DNA from: Cryptomeria japonica
Lineage: Eukaryota > Streptophyta > Pinopsida > Cupressales > Cupressaceae
Direction of reading: 5' to 3'
NCBI RefSeq assembly: GCF_030272615.1
Contig: NC_081414.1
Span: 339,738,502 to 339,802,501 of the forward strand
DNA length: 64,000 nt
The notes under the pieces: model-generated
Databases searched by the model: none
What the model was told of the DNA's origin: nothing
What the model saw: the letters and a program-made list of their open reading frames with translations, nothing else
Program-made: the position numbers and the translations under genes
Part shown: positions 32,561 to 44,006 of the stretch, one piece after another
Position numbering within the stretch: the stretch's first letter is position 1
Layout of the letters: each line of letters opens with the position of its first letter

Positions 32561-33784
32561 TACCACATGGCAGGGCATCAGGCCAAGAAAGGGTGAGAAA
32601 TGAAAATTAAATATATAGTTTCAACTATATGAAAAATTCAAAAAATTTAAATGATGTGCACATATTGAGAATTAATTCCCCTAGAGGCTCATTTTTTCCC
32701 AAAATATCACGTATTATATATCACCAAAAATCTCTCGGGATGAGGAATGTAGTTATGGAATTAGTTTCAACAAATTTAGGATATTTAGAGAGAAGTTTCA
32801 ATGGAAAGGAAAGGAAATATTTTTTAGTTAGGAAAGAAGGGACACTTGGCAATGTGTTATGCAGATCTGATCTTTCCCTCCTCTTCTTATTCCCATTTTC
32901 TTCTCATTTGTAAGTGTTCCAGAATTTTGGAGGAAGTGCTCCAGATTTCATGGCTTCCAGTTCTGAACTTCTTGACCCAAATTTATAAAATTCTTTGGTT
33001 TGTTTCAAGGTACAGATATTACATTGCAGGATGATAGATTGTTTTTCTAGTTGCAGGTCTTACTTGTGTCAGGCATGAGTAAATTTCCCACAATATTGTC
33101 TCTATGCATGTATTTCATTGTTATGAATTGAATCCTCAAGGAGGCTATAATTTGTCATCTCAAGGAGATTATATGATTGTTTATAGGCATTCTTCAGTGA
33201 AGAGTTTAAATTCTATAATTATTCATAAACAATGGAATGTGTCCCAGATCTGATAATTTTGTGAATGAATTGAGTAATGCATTAGTATAAGGTATTAATG
33301 CAGGAATATCTTGTAAGAAAAACAAACTTGCAGCTATGATTTACATTTTGCAGTTTTGTGTGTGACTCTGTTGCCCAATGAATAAGGCACTGGTCTTGCA
33401 GATTTGGGGATAGTTTCAGATTTACAAATTTAAATAAAAATCTTTTTCCCTTTGTGTTTAGGGGTTGTGTTCTTTCATTCCAAGCTCTATATCATCTATG
33501 GTCTATATAGATTTAGCCAATATGTAGTGTGTTTCTAAATTGGGTGAGTTTGTGAAATGATCTATCTACTTATTGTTGATGCAGTCATATGTTTGTAACT
33601 GTTATATTTAATGCATCAAAAGGGTGTCCCCCACTAGGTCTAGTAGAACCTAAAGTGCAGGAGGATCAATTAGGGTCCTATGTTATGTTGTCTAAGCCAC
33701 GAGGTTCTTCATAGATTGAATTGGTCACTTCATAGATCAATCACAGGTGTACTTGGGTTAATCAGTTTTGATGAACAACAAAAA

Positions 33785-33801
33785 TGGTGACTCTATTGGG
33801 G
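33785..33801 (+). other. Primer binding site of element H
   Basis: TGGTGACTCTATTGGGG lies four bases after the LTR end. It resembles the TGGCGACTCTGCTGGGGA-type site generally described for Tat/Ogre elements (tRNA-Arg); that link is from memory. Partial copies TGGCGACTCT occur again at 34072 and 34387. Confidence 0.65.
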
Positions 33802-34800
33802 AATTAATGGATTTAAATGTTTGATTGATAAGGTTAGAAGTTGAATGTATTCCTCATCCTGTCAATTTCATATCCAGCCAATCTGTCCATTGTATTTGCA
33901 CAGAGTTGAAAGTAATTTTATGGTGAAGAGAGTGTTCATTGTTTTGGATTTGTAGAATGATGTGTTATTTCATGTCATATATTATGAAGGAGTAATAGTA
34001 AATTCATGTTGCTGAGTTGTGAGCAAGTCCTTGCAGCTATATACAAATTTTTCCCCAATTCTTTATTTGGGTGGCGACTCTATGGTTCATACTAGTGTTG
34101 AATGTCTATGCAATTAGTATTGCATAAGGCTTTTATGGTTCAATGTATAGTGCAGAGATATGGGTTATCACTGCTAATGCAGATTTACAAATAAATTCTT
34201 CATCATAAAAGTTTTATAGAAAAGTTTAGTAAAAGATTTCAGCTCATACATAAGTCTGATGTATTTTCTAGATTTGTGTTAAATAGCCTAGAGTGAATTG
34301 GTTACAATGAGATTAAAGGAGTAAATAGAAAATTGAATTTATGTTGAATGGCATTCTGTTGTTCAAAATGTCCTCTATGCAAGAGGTGGCGACTCTGAGA
34401 TAAAAGACCATGCTGAAAGTTGAAATAAATGTTCAGATCTATAAGTCCTACAACTGCAAACACCCAGGTATTTTCAGAAGTTTCAATGCAAGACATTTGT
34501 TCTGAAAATTTCAATGAGTAGAATAGTTTTCCTATTAAGTGAACAGCACTAGTAAAGAGGGAAAGAGAGGAATTACAAACTTATTTGCATATCTATTTTG
34601 CTGAATGTTTAGCATATATGTTCTTCTGTAGTATGCAAATTTGAAGAAAGCTTTATGTCAAGCAATGTTATGAATAGATTTGAATGAGGATATGTGCTTG
34701 AAGTGTTTCATTATTCAACGCAAGGTTGTGCAATTATTTGAAGAAGCAAGAAGAAATGTGTAGTGAAGTTTTTTAGCCTTGTGTATTTCCACATAGAGCC

Positions 34801-36765
34801 ATGCCTAGTGAAATGTCACAACCATGTAATAGGAAAAGTTTCAGTATGAAGTATTATGTTGCTCTAAGTTTCAACGATGTTCCAGGTTACCCAAATCCCA
34901 TACCCATAGAAATTAGAAAGTATTTGCCAATATTCAGTGGGAAGAAATCAGAATCAGCATGTCAACATGTGAAAAGATTTTTAGATTTGATGGGAGAGTT
35001 TGAAATTTGTCAAGAAGATGTGTGCATGAAGTTATTTGTCTAGTCATTGAGAGAGGATGCAAGGGGTTGGTTTTATTTCTTTCTGAAAGATTGTATTTCC
35101 TCATGGGAAGAATTAATTTCAGACTTCATAGACCAATTTGCTGAAAAGGTGAGTTATTATGATATACTGAAAGAATTCACTTACATACAAATCAGGGAAG
35201 ATGAATTGGTACCAACATTTAATATCAAGTTTTCACAAGCATTGTTTAAAATCTCCAGTAAATATAAATTTGATTACAAAGTATGTTTGGAGATTTATAT
35301 GAGTTCTTTTGGTAAGAAGATGGGTTTCTTATTGAGAAACAAAAAACCCAAAACTTTGTATGAAGCTTTCAACATAGCTAGGGACATTGAAAATAATTTG
35401 AAATTTGCGATATCCAAGAGATTTGTGTCTCTTGTTGTTTCTTGCCAAAACACCTTCAATGGTGAAATACTATGTGAAGCTGAGCAAAACATTCCTTATC
35501 AAGATATGTCAAGAATCTTTGATGTTCCAAATGGTTTTGCTGATATATGAGATTCAATTTTAAATGAGAGTCAAGAATCTCTGCTATCAATGCCAATTGT
35601 CTCTCACAGTAATGATGGAATGATCAGTGGGAAATGTTGTGATAATGTTGATACAAAGATAGATATATATAAAGGATATGTACCATTTGATTTGTATGTC
35701 AGTTATGCTGATTATGTGACTGCAAATTATCAAGTAAATCATGTATCTCTCAAGGTTAATAATAATGAAATTAATGAGGATGATGACCATCAATCTTTAC
35801 ATGCTTCTGATGTATTTGATGTTCAAATACTAAATACCGAGGGATCACCAAATGTTGTTGATTACACAAGTGAAAATGGGCAATATGATGTAAATCAGAT
35901 TTTGATTAAATCTAATAAAGCTGAAAATGAAATTGCGGATGATGTTGATAGTGTTTTCAATGCAAGTATACCAAGTGATGAATGTGTTTTAGAATGGAGT
36001 GCTGCTGCTGATTATGAGGATACTGAGTTTTATTTTTAGCACCTTGAAGGTATACAAATGAACAATGAAGATCATTTTCAGAATGAGAGTGATCTAGGCA
36101 TGAGTTATTCACTTTCTTATGACCAGTAAATGAATGTCAGTCATGCAATTGATGATGGTTATGAGAATTCTTATTATTCATCTTGTGAAGATGATATAAA
36201 GGGAGACCAAGTTATATATCTTAGTCATGAATATGAAAATGAAAGTTTTTTTGAAGATAAAAATATATGTGACAGTGTGGATAATGTTTTGTTTTTAGGT
36301 TTAAATGAACTCATATTTGAATGCTTTAAGAATTTGAAATACCATGAAGAGAATGTGAATGTTGATAGTATGCTTGACCCGGATATGGAGTTCTTTTCCT
36401 TTGATATTAATGTTCATGTTGCTGATTTCATTATGGAAAATGCTGAAGTTTCCCCTTGTGTTGAACAAGTTTGTAATGTTGATGTAGTTCCAAAAAGTAG
36501 TAGCATGTGTTGCAAAAATTTACTTCATGATGAAGATAAGAGGCATGGGTTGTGTGATGATTACTTCAGACCACAAATGGAATTTTTTCAAGTGGATGTA
36601 AGTTTGAATGAGAAAGACTTAGCTGAGGATTTTCTTCAGCCAAAGGTATGCATTCTTTTCCATGAATGCGATATTGAGGATGCAAATGTATTGAGTTTGA
36701 TAAACAATGGAATGTGTCCCAGATCTGATAATTTTGTGAATGAATTAAGTAATGCATTAGTATAA
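34801..36765 (+). pseudogene. gag of element H (Ty3/gypsy type), truncated
   Basis: A single frame of 655 codons with four stops (TAG 35041, TGA 35548, TAG 36037, TAA 36127). The N-terminal half holds the gypsy gag core: LPIFSGKKSESACQHVKRFL, REDARGWFYFFL, WEELISDFIDQF and EDELVPTFNIKF. The C-terminal half is acidic (for example NNNEINEDDDHQS) and of unknown function. From about 36700 the frame reads into LTR sequence (NNGMCPRSDNFV) that is also present at 33230, so the deletion joined gag directly to the LTR. No zinc knuckle remains. Confidence 0.82.
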
Positions 36766-37257
36766 GGTATTAATGCAGGAATATTGTATAAGGAAAACCA
36801 ATTTGTAACTACGATACACATTTGCAGTTCTGTGTGTGACTCTGTTGCCTAATGAACAAGGCACTGGTCTTTGAAAGATTTGGGGATAGTTTTAGATTTA
36901 CAAAATTAAAGAAAAATCTATTTGCCTTTATATTTAGGGGTTTGTGTTATATTCTTTCCAAGCTCTATTTCATCCTATTGTTTGTACAGATCTAGCCAAT
37001 CTGTAGTGTTTCCTAACTTGTTGAGCTTGTGAAATGATCTATTTGCTTATTCTTTGATGTTGTCATAAGTGTGTAATGATTTAATTTCATGCATCAAAAA
37101 GGTTTCCCCCCTAGGTTTAGCAGAACCTGAAGTGTAGGAGGATCAATTAGGGTCCTATGTTATGTTGTCCAAGACCTGAGGTTCTTCATAGATTGAATTG
37201 GCTAATTCATAGATCAATTGCAGGTGTACTTGGGCTAATCAATTTTGATGAAAAATA
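36701..37257 (+). repeat. 3' LTR remnant of element H
   Basis: Matches 33226-33780 (start ATAAACAATGGAATGTGTCC). It ends TTTTGATGAAAAATA where the 5' copy ends TTTTGATGAACAACA; two base changes account for the atypical end. Confidence 0.87.
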
Positions 37258-37262
37258 GTACC

Positions 37263-38110
37263 TTCCATAAAGATAATAGATAACATCCCTCCATCAACCC
37301 AGGATACCCTTCCATTAGCACCTTCATCACCAATCCATACAGCTAATCCACTAAATATAGCTACTGAAGGTTTAACCCATGATGATACTAATCCAGAGTT
37401 GGAGATACTCTTTACAATGAATGTAGATACTCAAGAAGTACACATTGTTGTGGATAAAGAAACTACAAAGGTTAACTATAGATAAGGTGAATGAGGTTAC
37501 CATAAAGGAGAGAGTTGACAAAGAGAAAACCACAATCTTTGAAAACACCATAAAGAAATGTACCGATAACTTGGATAAACTTTTACTGGTACTCAATTAT
37601 ACAATTTTGGAGTATAAGGAGTTATATAGGGAAGCATGTAAACCTTACTATTTGATAGAGGATATTGATGAGGAGATCAAAAAGACAAAAAAATAAATTG
37701 GTGACATTATGGATAATATTATAGGTCATTTGGACTTACATCAGTTTTTGAGCAGGAAATGGCAGTTTTTTAGGAGAAGTTAGAAAAACTTGAGAAAGAG
37801 AAGGCAAGAATAAGGTCTAATATCCAAGAACTAAAGGATAAACTTGGTCTAAGGTTAGATAGTCTCATTACTCAGAGAGGTGAAATATCTAAGGCAATAG
37901 TTCAAGGAGAATGATCACCGGAGAAGAAAATGTACTATCTCAATGGTATGATCTAGCAGACTGAGGCAACTTTAACTGACAGTAACAAGTTTATGCAGAG
38001 TTTGAATATGATTACAAACCTTGAGGTAGCATTTTTGTACTCCTTTGATTATTTATGACATCCTTTGTTATTGATGTCAAAGGGGGAGTAGTGATGAGAA
38101 AAATGCATGT
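37263..38110 (+). pseudogene. Gene 2 of element F, C-terminal coiled-coil part
   Basis: Resumes in the reading PSIKIIDNIPP, then LEILFTMNVDTQEVHIVVDK (strongly conserved in I and J), then VDKEKTTIFENTIKKCTDNL, EYKELYREACKP and LEKLEKEKARIRSNIQELK, a run of amphipathic helices. Stops at 37482, 37694, 37772 and 37912 and one frameshift. Ends near the SPEKKMYYLNGM segment and the AAAGGGGGAGTAG at about 38080. Confidence 0.78.
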
Positions 38111-38203
38111 ATAGAGGAGATCACTTGCTCAGGGGGAGCACATATTTTTGGATTTAAGTTTTGGATAACAGTTTTGATATTTCTCATGAGTGTTGCCATC
38201 AAT

Positions 38204-38218
38204 GCCAAAGGGGGATAT
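38204..38218 (+). promoter_or_regulatory. Polypurine tract of element F
   Basis: GCCAAAGGGGGATAT immediately precedes the LTR start TGTTGGAATTC. A second purine run, AAAGGGGGAGTAGTG at about 38081, lies 120 bp upstream and recurs in I and J. Confidence 0.8.
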
Positions 38219-39013
38219 TGTTGGAATTCTACACTCTTATAAGAATAGTTGATATTGTCATTTATGGCAACCAACTAGAAACTCACTGGCAATTAGTTTC
38301 TACATGCCCGACATCACTAATTTTATACACCGGCAAACATCAGCACTGACACCGACAGACACTTACACTAGAATTCAGATTACATTAGCAACAAAGCATA
38401 CTGACACTCCAACCGACATGGGATGAAGTTTTGTTTATTGTAATATAATTATCTTTTGTAATCCAACATGGTATAATGTAAAAGACTCATATATGTATGA
38501 GATCTTATAAGTCATTTTAGTGTGTGGAAGAAGGCATGTATGGTAGATAATAATTCTTTAGTGGCAGTGAAGATTTTGGTTATAGACTGAGTTGAAACCA
38601 GTACTGAACCTGGCATTACAGATGTTGTTTTGAGCAGTACATTTTATTGGATTTGATAATCTATTTTGTAGTCAGTGTGACTCTTTATTGAGAAGTGAGC
38701 TCTAGGCTTTTGGCCTCCTTGCATATGCATGCCCCTTATTGTAAGTAGTATTTATTCATTGGCCAGTGAGTAAATAGTGTAGGTGACAAATCCCACCGAG
38801 GTTTTTCCCACACCAGGTTTCCTCATTAAATATCTTGTGTTATGGTGTGTTTCTATGTTGTCTCTATTATTTATGTTTACTGCAATAATTTTTATTTACT
38901 GGTACACTATTTTGGTTTGCAAAGTTATCAATAAGTTTAAATATTTTGTTAACTGGTTAGACACTGATTCACCCCCCCTCTCAGTTTCTTTGGGACTATT
39001 GTTGAATCTAACA
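38219..39013 (+). repeat. 3' LTR of element F (795 bp)
   Basis: Copy of 19296-20057 with about 35 extra bases near 38350 and scattered changes. Followed by the target duplication ATGTT. The differences from the 5' copy show that F is not a recent insertion. Confidence 0.93.
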
Positions 39014-39018
39014 ATGTT

Positions 39019-40654
39019 GATATCATGTCTTGCATGGAACAATATGTCTCTTATAAATAATCTCTCCTTAGGGGGAATCTATGATCTTTCTCTCTTTCTC
39101 TCTCTCTTTTTGAAGATTGCCTCTTCTTTAGAGTTGCATTTTACATATATTAATGGTCTTTCTTACATTGAATATATCTTCATATGAGTACATTGTGCAT
39201 TTTCTTATGTTTTATCTCTCCTTAGAGTTTATGTAACTCTTCTCATTGTCCTTACACTTTGGGAGAAATGATTTCTCTCTCTATCTCTCTTACCCTCTTT
39301 AAGGATATACGTTTCCTTTGTTGAGTGGTGCTTGTTTCATGAGTGGTTGTTTACTCAAGGATTCTCTCTTATGCAAAAGGTGTAAGTCCTTGGCTACAAC
39401 CTCTTCTTCACTTGATAATGTACATCTATTATAAACTTACCCCTCTCATTGGGACAAAAATGTTTCATGCTTCATCAAAAGGAGGAAGGTATGAATTCTT
39501 TTTCCCCTTCCTTTCTTTTGGTAGAAGATGTTATGTTTGTTCAAAAAATCCCTCTTGTAGGTAGATGTCTTTTGAGAAAAGATCTCTTCTCCTCCAAGGA
39601 TCTCCTTTACCCTAGTTTCAAGATATCTCTATTTCAACAATCTTATCCTTTCTTGAAGAGTATTCCCTCTCTAGCCTGGAATTATGACATTTTTGCCTAA
39701 GGGATATCTCCTTGGTGTTGAAGGTTTGTATCCTTGTTTCTAGCTTCCTTAAGACATCAACATAGGACTATGTTGACATCTTAAGGGGGAGCACCAATAT
39801 CACTCCCTTTTGTACACACCTAAAACTAGACACAACATTGATATATGTCTTAGACAAGGTTACACATCACTGAAACCAGAGAAAACTCTTACAATATATG
39901 TCCTTGAAACCAAGAATGTATTTTTCATTCACCTCTTGTAATTTGTACTTACATTACATGTCTTAAATAGGTTGATTTACACTCAAAAATGGGGTGCTTC
40001 ATACTTGAAACCAAACATCATTTGCACACACACATGAGGATGAGTGGAACTAGTAGAATAGAGATAGATTATTCCTACTCTTGTCCCCAACATCGATCAC
40101 TTAGATGAAAATATCTAGGGGTGAGGTATCTATGTCCTCTCTCATCATTCTTCTCATGGATCACCTAGAAAAGAAAATCAAGTGTGTATTCATGCTCTCT
40201 TCCCTTCCTCTCATGAAATCGTAACGTTTCTATTGATAGTTCATCGGTGATGCTTGATTTTCTCTTTTATGCAATTAGTTGTGTTCATGAGATGGAATTT
40301 TTCAAGAATGATATTAGTGGTTGAGACATTTTGATATTGAGTTATCTTTGTATAATTGACTTGAGGTCTTATTTTTGGTCTTTAGCTTTTGTTGTGTAAT
40401 TATTTGTGTATTTTTCCTTTGTTTGCCTTTTTTCTTTGTTTGACTCTTTTTTTTCTTTATCTTTTTTGTGTGTTCCCTTGCATATGTTTGAGTGAGTTAA
40501 GATCCTAAGATTGGGGGCTTGGTTCCTTAAAATTAGTGATATCTTATACTTCTTGTGATTCTACTCTGCATTGCTCCTCCTCTTCACCTCTCTTTTGTCT
40601 ACTTTACCATGAGTATTTTCATAAGCTCATACTCCCACTAAATTCAGGGCTAAA
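39019..40654 (+). other. 3' interior of element C
   Basis: No coding frame or known domain. 39019-39330 continues degenerate direct repeats that began before F (about 19093): words ATATGAGTACATTGTG, TCTCTCCTTAGGG and TTTGGGAGAAATGAT recur at roughly 160-200 bp. A (CT)n-rich tract is at 39084-39112. A purine run CTTAAGGGGGAG at about 39780 could be a polypurine tract, but it lies 870 bp from the 3' LTR. Confidence 0.55.
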
Positions 40655-41812
40655 TGTAGCATCCTAAATTGTACTCCCTTATAATTTATACCATATTTTG
40701 GGCCCTCACCTTAGTGTGTATCTCATGATGCCTGATTAAGGCTTGATTATGCTTATACGATACAAATTTGGTCTTGTCTTCATCCAACACATCACATAAC
40801 CCCTTATCATTGCCCCAAATTAGGGAAGGACCAGAGCACAGTTCTCTAGTCCTCATTGGGGCCAGAGCACCATGCCAAAGTCCCTCTTAATTGGACCCTT
40901 TCTTGGTCCCCTCTTGCATCTCAAAAAATGAGCAGGAAATCTCTCCCCATGTTGGCCTATGTCAAAAAATTAATGCATTTTTTGATGGAAAAGTATATAA
41001 GGAGGTTTTTCCCTCTCATTTGCATACCAATACATCATAAGAGAAGGGAAAAATTATAATCATCAATCATTGAAGCATTCATCAACAAGCATCTCTAGAG
41101 ATCTTCCAAGTTGCATTCTTTATCTCATCTATTATGGAGCAACATTACCTCATTCATTTGAAATCATGTGTATGTGATTAGGGTTTTTTCATGTTCATGC
41201 CATTTCATACAGCATATGTGATTATATTCAAGAAGCAAAGCATCATAATCAGTCATTACAGATTTGAGGTATATCCTTCTATTGTTTCTTTTAATCATTG
41301 CAATATTTCAATCAAGGTTAATTCCTAAATTGGGGTTTGACTTAAGCAAGCCCCTATTCCCAACCTATTTCCCTTTCTTTTTTTGTGTAGGAAATAGGTA
41401 TGAAGCTATTATCTTCAAGATAGACATTATTTGTAGAGATAAATCAACCCTCTTTGGTGTGTGAAATGTTAGGAGGACCAGAGTGATAGCCGCTCTAGTC
41501 CTAACATTTTGGGATCTTTTTTAGGGATCACTTTTCCAAATCTACATATTCTACTCAAATCCAAGTGTGTGCCTCAATTTGATGACTGTAACTCACTGTT
41601 TCCACCTTTTTACCTTCATTTTTTAGTACTTTTCCTTAATTTCTTTCAACTCACAAAAGAGGGAAAATAAACATCAGCCCCTTCAATCCAATCAATATTT
41701 TAGTCCTCATTATTATTGATTTGTGACTAAATCTATTGGATTCACCCCTCTTTTGAATCCATTGGTAAATTAGTGGTTTTATCCCTCTATTGGTAATTTT
41801 CCACCCATTACA
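40655..41812 (+). repeat. 3' LTR of element C (1158 bp)
   Basis: Begins TGTAGCATCCTAAATTGTAC and ends CACCCATTACA. TATATAAGGAGG at 40994. A short hairpin, GTTAGGAGGACCAGAG with CTCTAGTCCTAAC, lies at 41468-41505; the 5' LTR version near 13307 is imperfect. Confidence 0.92.
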
Positions 41813-42004
41813 AGAGCATTGAATTATCAATCTTCTATCAACCATTGTAGATCTACGGTATATCTTCTGGAATTTACATCAATATTTACATTTCCTATTT
41901 TAATTCAATTCAAGGTTAGTTCCTAAATTTGGGTTTGACCTAAGGAAAACCCCTATTTGCAACCCTTTCCTCTCTTTCTGTGTGCAATAAATTCAGGATG
42001 AGTT
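41813..42004 (+). repeat. LTR D(+), 3' portion after the element C insertion
   Basis: Continues LTR D from 12492: AGAGCATTGAATTATC, ATCAACCATTGTAGATCTACG and AGGTTAGTTCCTAAATTTGG. It pairs as an inverted repeat with 42221-42400. Confidence 0.8.
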
Positions 42005-42220
42005 ATCAGGACCAAGGTGGTAGGTTGTCTTGGTCTTACAACTCCTAGATGGGAAAGTGAGGTCTTTTTCAGATCAAGAAGATGCATAGAATCCATTGTC
42101 GGAAGACTAGTCAAAATTCTTAGGACTATGGTGGTAGGTCACCCTGGTCCTCCACTTTTTTCTCTCATAAAATCTAAACCTTTTTGTCATAATGTTTCTA
42201 TCAAAATCTTTGAACACAAC
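42005..42220. other. Spacer between inverted LTRs D(+) and D(-)
   Basis: About 215 bp. Both edges carry variants of AGGACCAAGGTGGTAGGT in opposite orientation, so part of it continues the inverted repeat in decayed form. No gene. Confidence 0.55.
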
Positions 42221-42766
42221 TCCTGAATAAATTTCCTACACATAGAAACTAACAAGGGGTTGTGGATAGGGATTTGCCTTGGCTCAAACCCTGGTTTAGG
42301 AATTAACCTTGAATTGAATTGAAGTAGAAAAATTAAATATTGAAAGATATACCTTAGATCTATAATGGTTGATAAGAATATTCATGGTGCAATGCTCTCT
42401 AGATATGATCACAAATGTTGAATGCAATAATATGACAAACAAATGAACATGAATGACCTAATTAAACACACATTCTTGCATGAAGATTGATGTGACTTTT
42501 CTCTATGATGCTTGAAGGATATGGTGAGATGAAATGCTACCTTGAATGCTTGATAATTATTGATGATGAACTCTTTATAGATGCAAAAATGATGGGGTAT
42601 ATTGTGGATGGATTCTTAGCTCTAAAATGGATTGATAGGATTTTCTTATATAGGGTTTCCTATGTAAATTACTAATTAGGCTGACCTCCAATGGTCAAAT
42701 GAAGCCACGAGGACCAAAATATATCAGGGAGGGGAAAAGCTTACCTATATTTGAAAAGGGTCATTG
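42221..42766 (-). repeat. LTR D(-), 3' portion
   Basis: The reverse complement matches D(+), including AGGTTAATTCCTAAACCAGG and ATCTAGAGAGCATTG. A minus TATA box (CCTATATAAGAAAATCC) lies near 42648. Element K interrupts it at 42766 and it resumes at 51327. Confidence 0.8.
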
Positions 42767-43468
42767 ACATAGTTATGGTAGGGAGATCCAATGAAGGACA
42801 TCCCTGCCTTGCAGCCCATAACACAAAACACCATGCAAGATACTGGCAACCGATAATAGAACACAAGATCTAACTGGTAAATAGATAAAGAGAAACCTAA
42901 CTCATAGAATTAACACATGATATAACTAATAACTAGATACATCAATCATTATAACAAATTAATGAATTAAATATGCCTTCACTGGCTACACAAGTAGGAC
43001 TACAGCCCAAGATTACAAAACAATCCATACAACACAAATCTAAGATCTATAGATCTTTTTCTCAACAAATAGGCCTTCGATAACAATTTGCACTATTTTG
43101 AACTGATCCGGACCTCAATCCATCCAGAGTTCAGTCCCCCTAGACCAAAATCTCTCTGGAAACTACATCTTCACTCAATGTCTTCTTCCTCTGACCTCTA
43201 TCCTCCCAAAATGAATCTCTAAACTTTCTTTTTATACCATCTACAAGTTATAACAACTTGATCAAGTCAGCTAAAGACCAACCGGTTCACGATGAAATGG
43301 GTAAACAATAACATGTCATCCCAAATCACCAAGAACATCTTCAAATACATAAAAATTCACGCGGTCCTCTAGAAATGAACATACCAATATCGAACCAATA
43401 ACGGGATCGATGTCTCACCAGGATCAAATCCAAGTGCCATTCTAAACTACTCTAGTGCTCCTAAATTA
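42767..43468 (-). repeat. 3' LTR of element K
   Basis: Parallel to the other copy along its length (for example CAGTCCCCCTAGACCAAAAT at 43134). It lacks about 110 bp that the other copy has near 51118-51228. It shows the uninterrupted site ACTAGATACATCAATC where I is inserted in the other copy. Confidence 0.8.
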
Positions 43469-43830
43469 GACTCTCAAGGTTAATTGAAAAGTGAGTCCCA
43501 TCACTTGATCTGGTTTGGCGATTCGTCAATAGGTACTTACAACTACCTCAATGGTTCAGTGGTTTGACTTTAGGTTTCAGTTGCCTCTCCTTCATGAATC
43601 TCTCAGTCCACCCTAAAGCCTACCTTGGTTCAGCAAACTATTCATGTCTCCACCCACTAAGTGTCTCAATCTTAAGCTCTAGGTTAGGTGGTTTTCTTGA
43701 AAGCCTTTCACTACCCCACATTTGATGATCTGAACAAGTCTATATGCTACCTCAACTTCCTTTCCAACCAATCGATACATAACTAGGTCTTCTTCAATCA
43801 ATAGGTCTACAAACTATCTTTGATACCATT
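43469..43830 (-). other. Interior of element K
   Basis: 362 bp with no reading frame worth calling. The primer site TGGTATCAAAG (minus) is at its right edge, and no clear polypurine tract is visible at its left edge. Confidence 0.65.
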
Positions 43831-44006
43831 TGATGGAGTGAAGGTAGGGAGATCCAATGAAGGACGTCCCCACCTTGCAGCCCATAACACAAAACACCAT
43901 GCAAGATACCGATAAACAGTAACAAAACACAAGGCCTAACCACTAAACAGATAAAGAGAAACCTAACCGATAGAAGTAACACATGATATAACTAGTAACT
44001 AGATAC
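43831..44006 (-). repeat. 5' LTR of element K, left piece
   Basis: Starts TGATGGAGTGAAGG and is cut by element I after ACTAGATAC. The remaining part is at 50690-51321. Confidence 0.8.

Larger units (their letters stand above)
29521..33780 (+). repeat. 5' LTR of element H (about 4.26 kb)
   Basis: Starts TGTTGGGACTCATT and ends TTTTGATGAACAACA. Its last 555 bp (33226-33780) match 36701-37257, which defines the end. A TATA-like AATATATAG is at 32610. The open frames at 29932-30860 and 32629-32913 lie in LTR sequence and show no coding features. Confidence 0.78.
29521..37257 (+). mobile_element. Element H, Tat/Ogre-like gypsy derivative with internal deletion
   Basis: Inserted in gene 2 of F between GTACT (29516-29520) and GTACC (37258-37262), a target duplication with one change; J carries the uninterrupted reading. 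It has a 5' LTR of about 4.26 kb (29521-33780), a primer-site-like TGGTGACTCTATTGGGG, a gypsy gag frame, then only the last ~557 bp of the 3' LTR. Protease to integrase and the first ~3.7 kb of the 3' LTR are deleted. The long LTR and the primer site fit the Tat/Ogre group. Confidence 0.82.
19296..39013 (+). mobile_element. Element F, pol-less two-gene LTR retrotransposon
   Basis: LTRs at 19296-20057 and 38219-39013 both begin TGTTGGCATTC/TGTTGGAATTC and end GAATCTAACA. The exact target duplication ATGTT is at 19291-19295 and 39014-39018. Removing G and H with their duplications leaves about 6.0 kb, the same size class as I (6.68 kb) and J (6.60 kb). The interior codes for a coiled-coil/zinc-knuckle protein (gene 1) and an unknown large protein (gene 2). 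No protease, integrase or RT exists in any of the three copies, so the family must be mobilised in trans if it moves. Confidence 0.93.
12493..41812 (+). mobile_element. Element C, non-autonomous gypsy-like LTR element with nested insertions
   Basis: LTRs at 12493-13660 and 40655-41812 both begin TGTAGCATCCTAAATTGTAC and end CACCCATTACA. Flanks are AGAGT (12488-12492) and AGAGC (41813-41817), a 5-bp target duplication with one change. After removing E and F, the interior is about 6 kb. It holds a decayed gag-like frame with a G-patch and two Cys/His boxes, but no protease, RT or integrase that I can find. It resembles a LARD-type (large non-autonomous) derivative. LTR D and element L belong to the same wider family. 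Confidence 0.88.

Noticed and set aside
39084-39112. CT-rich microsatellite as a regulatory GA/CT element
   Set aside because: It lies in the decayed 3' interior of element C, away from any promoter or gene; simple slippage explains it.
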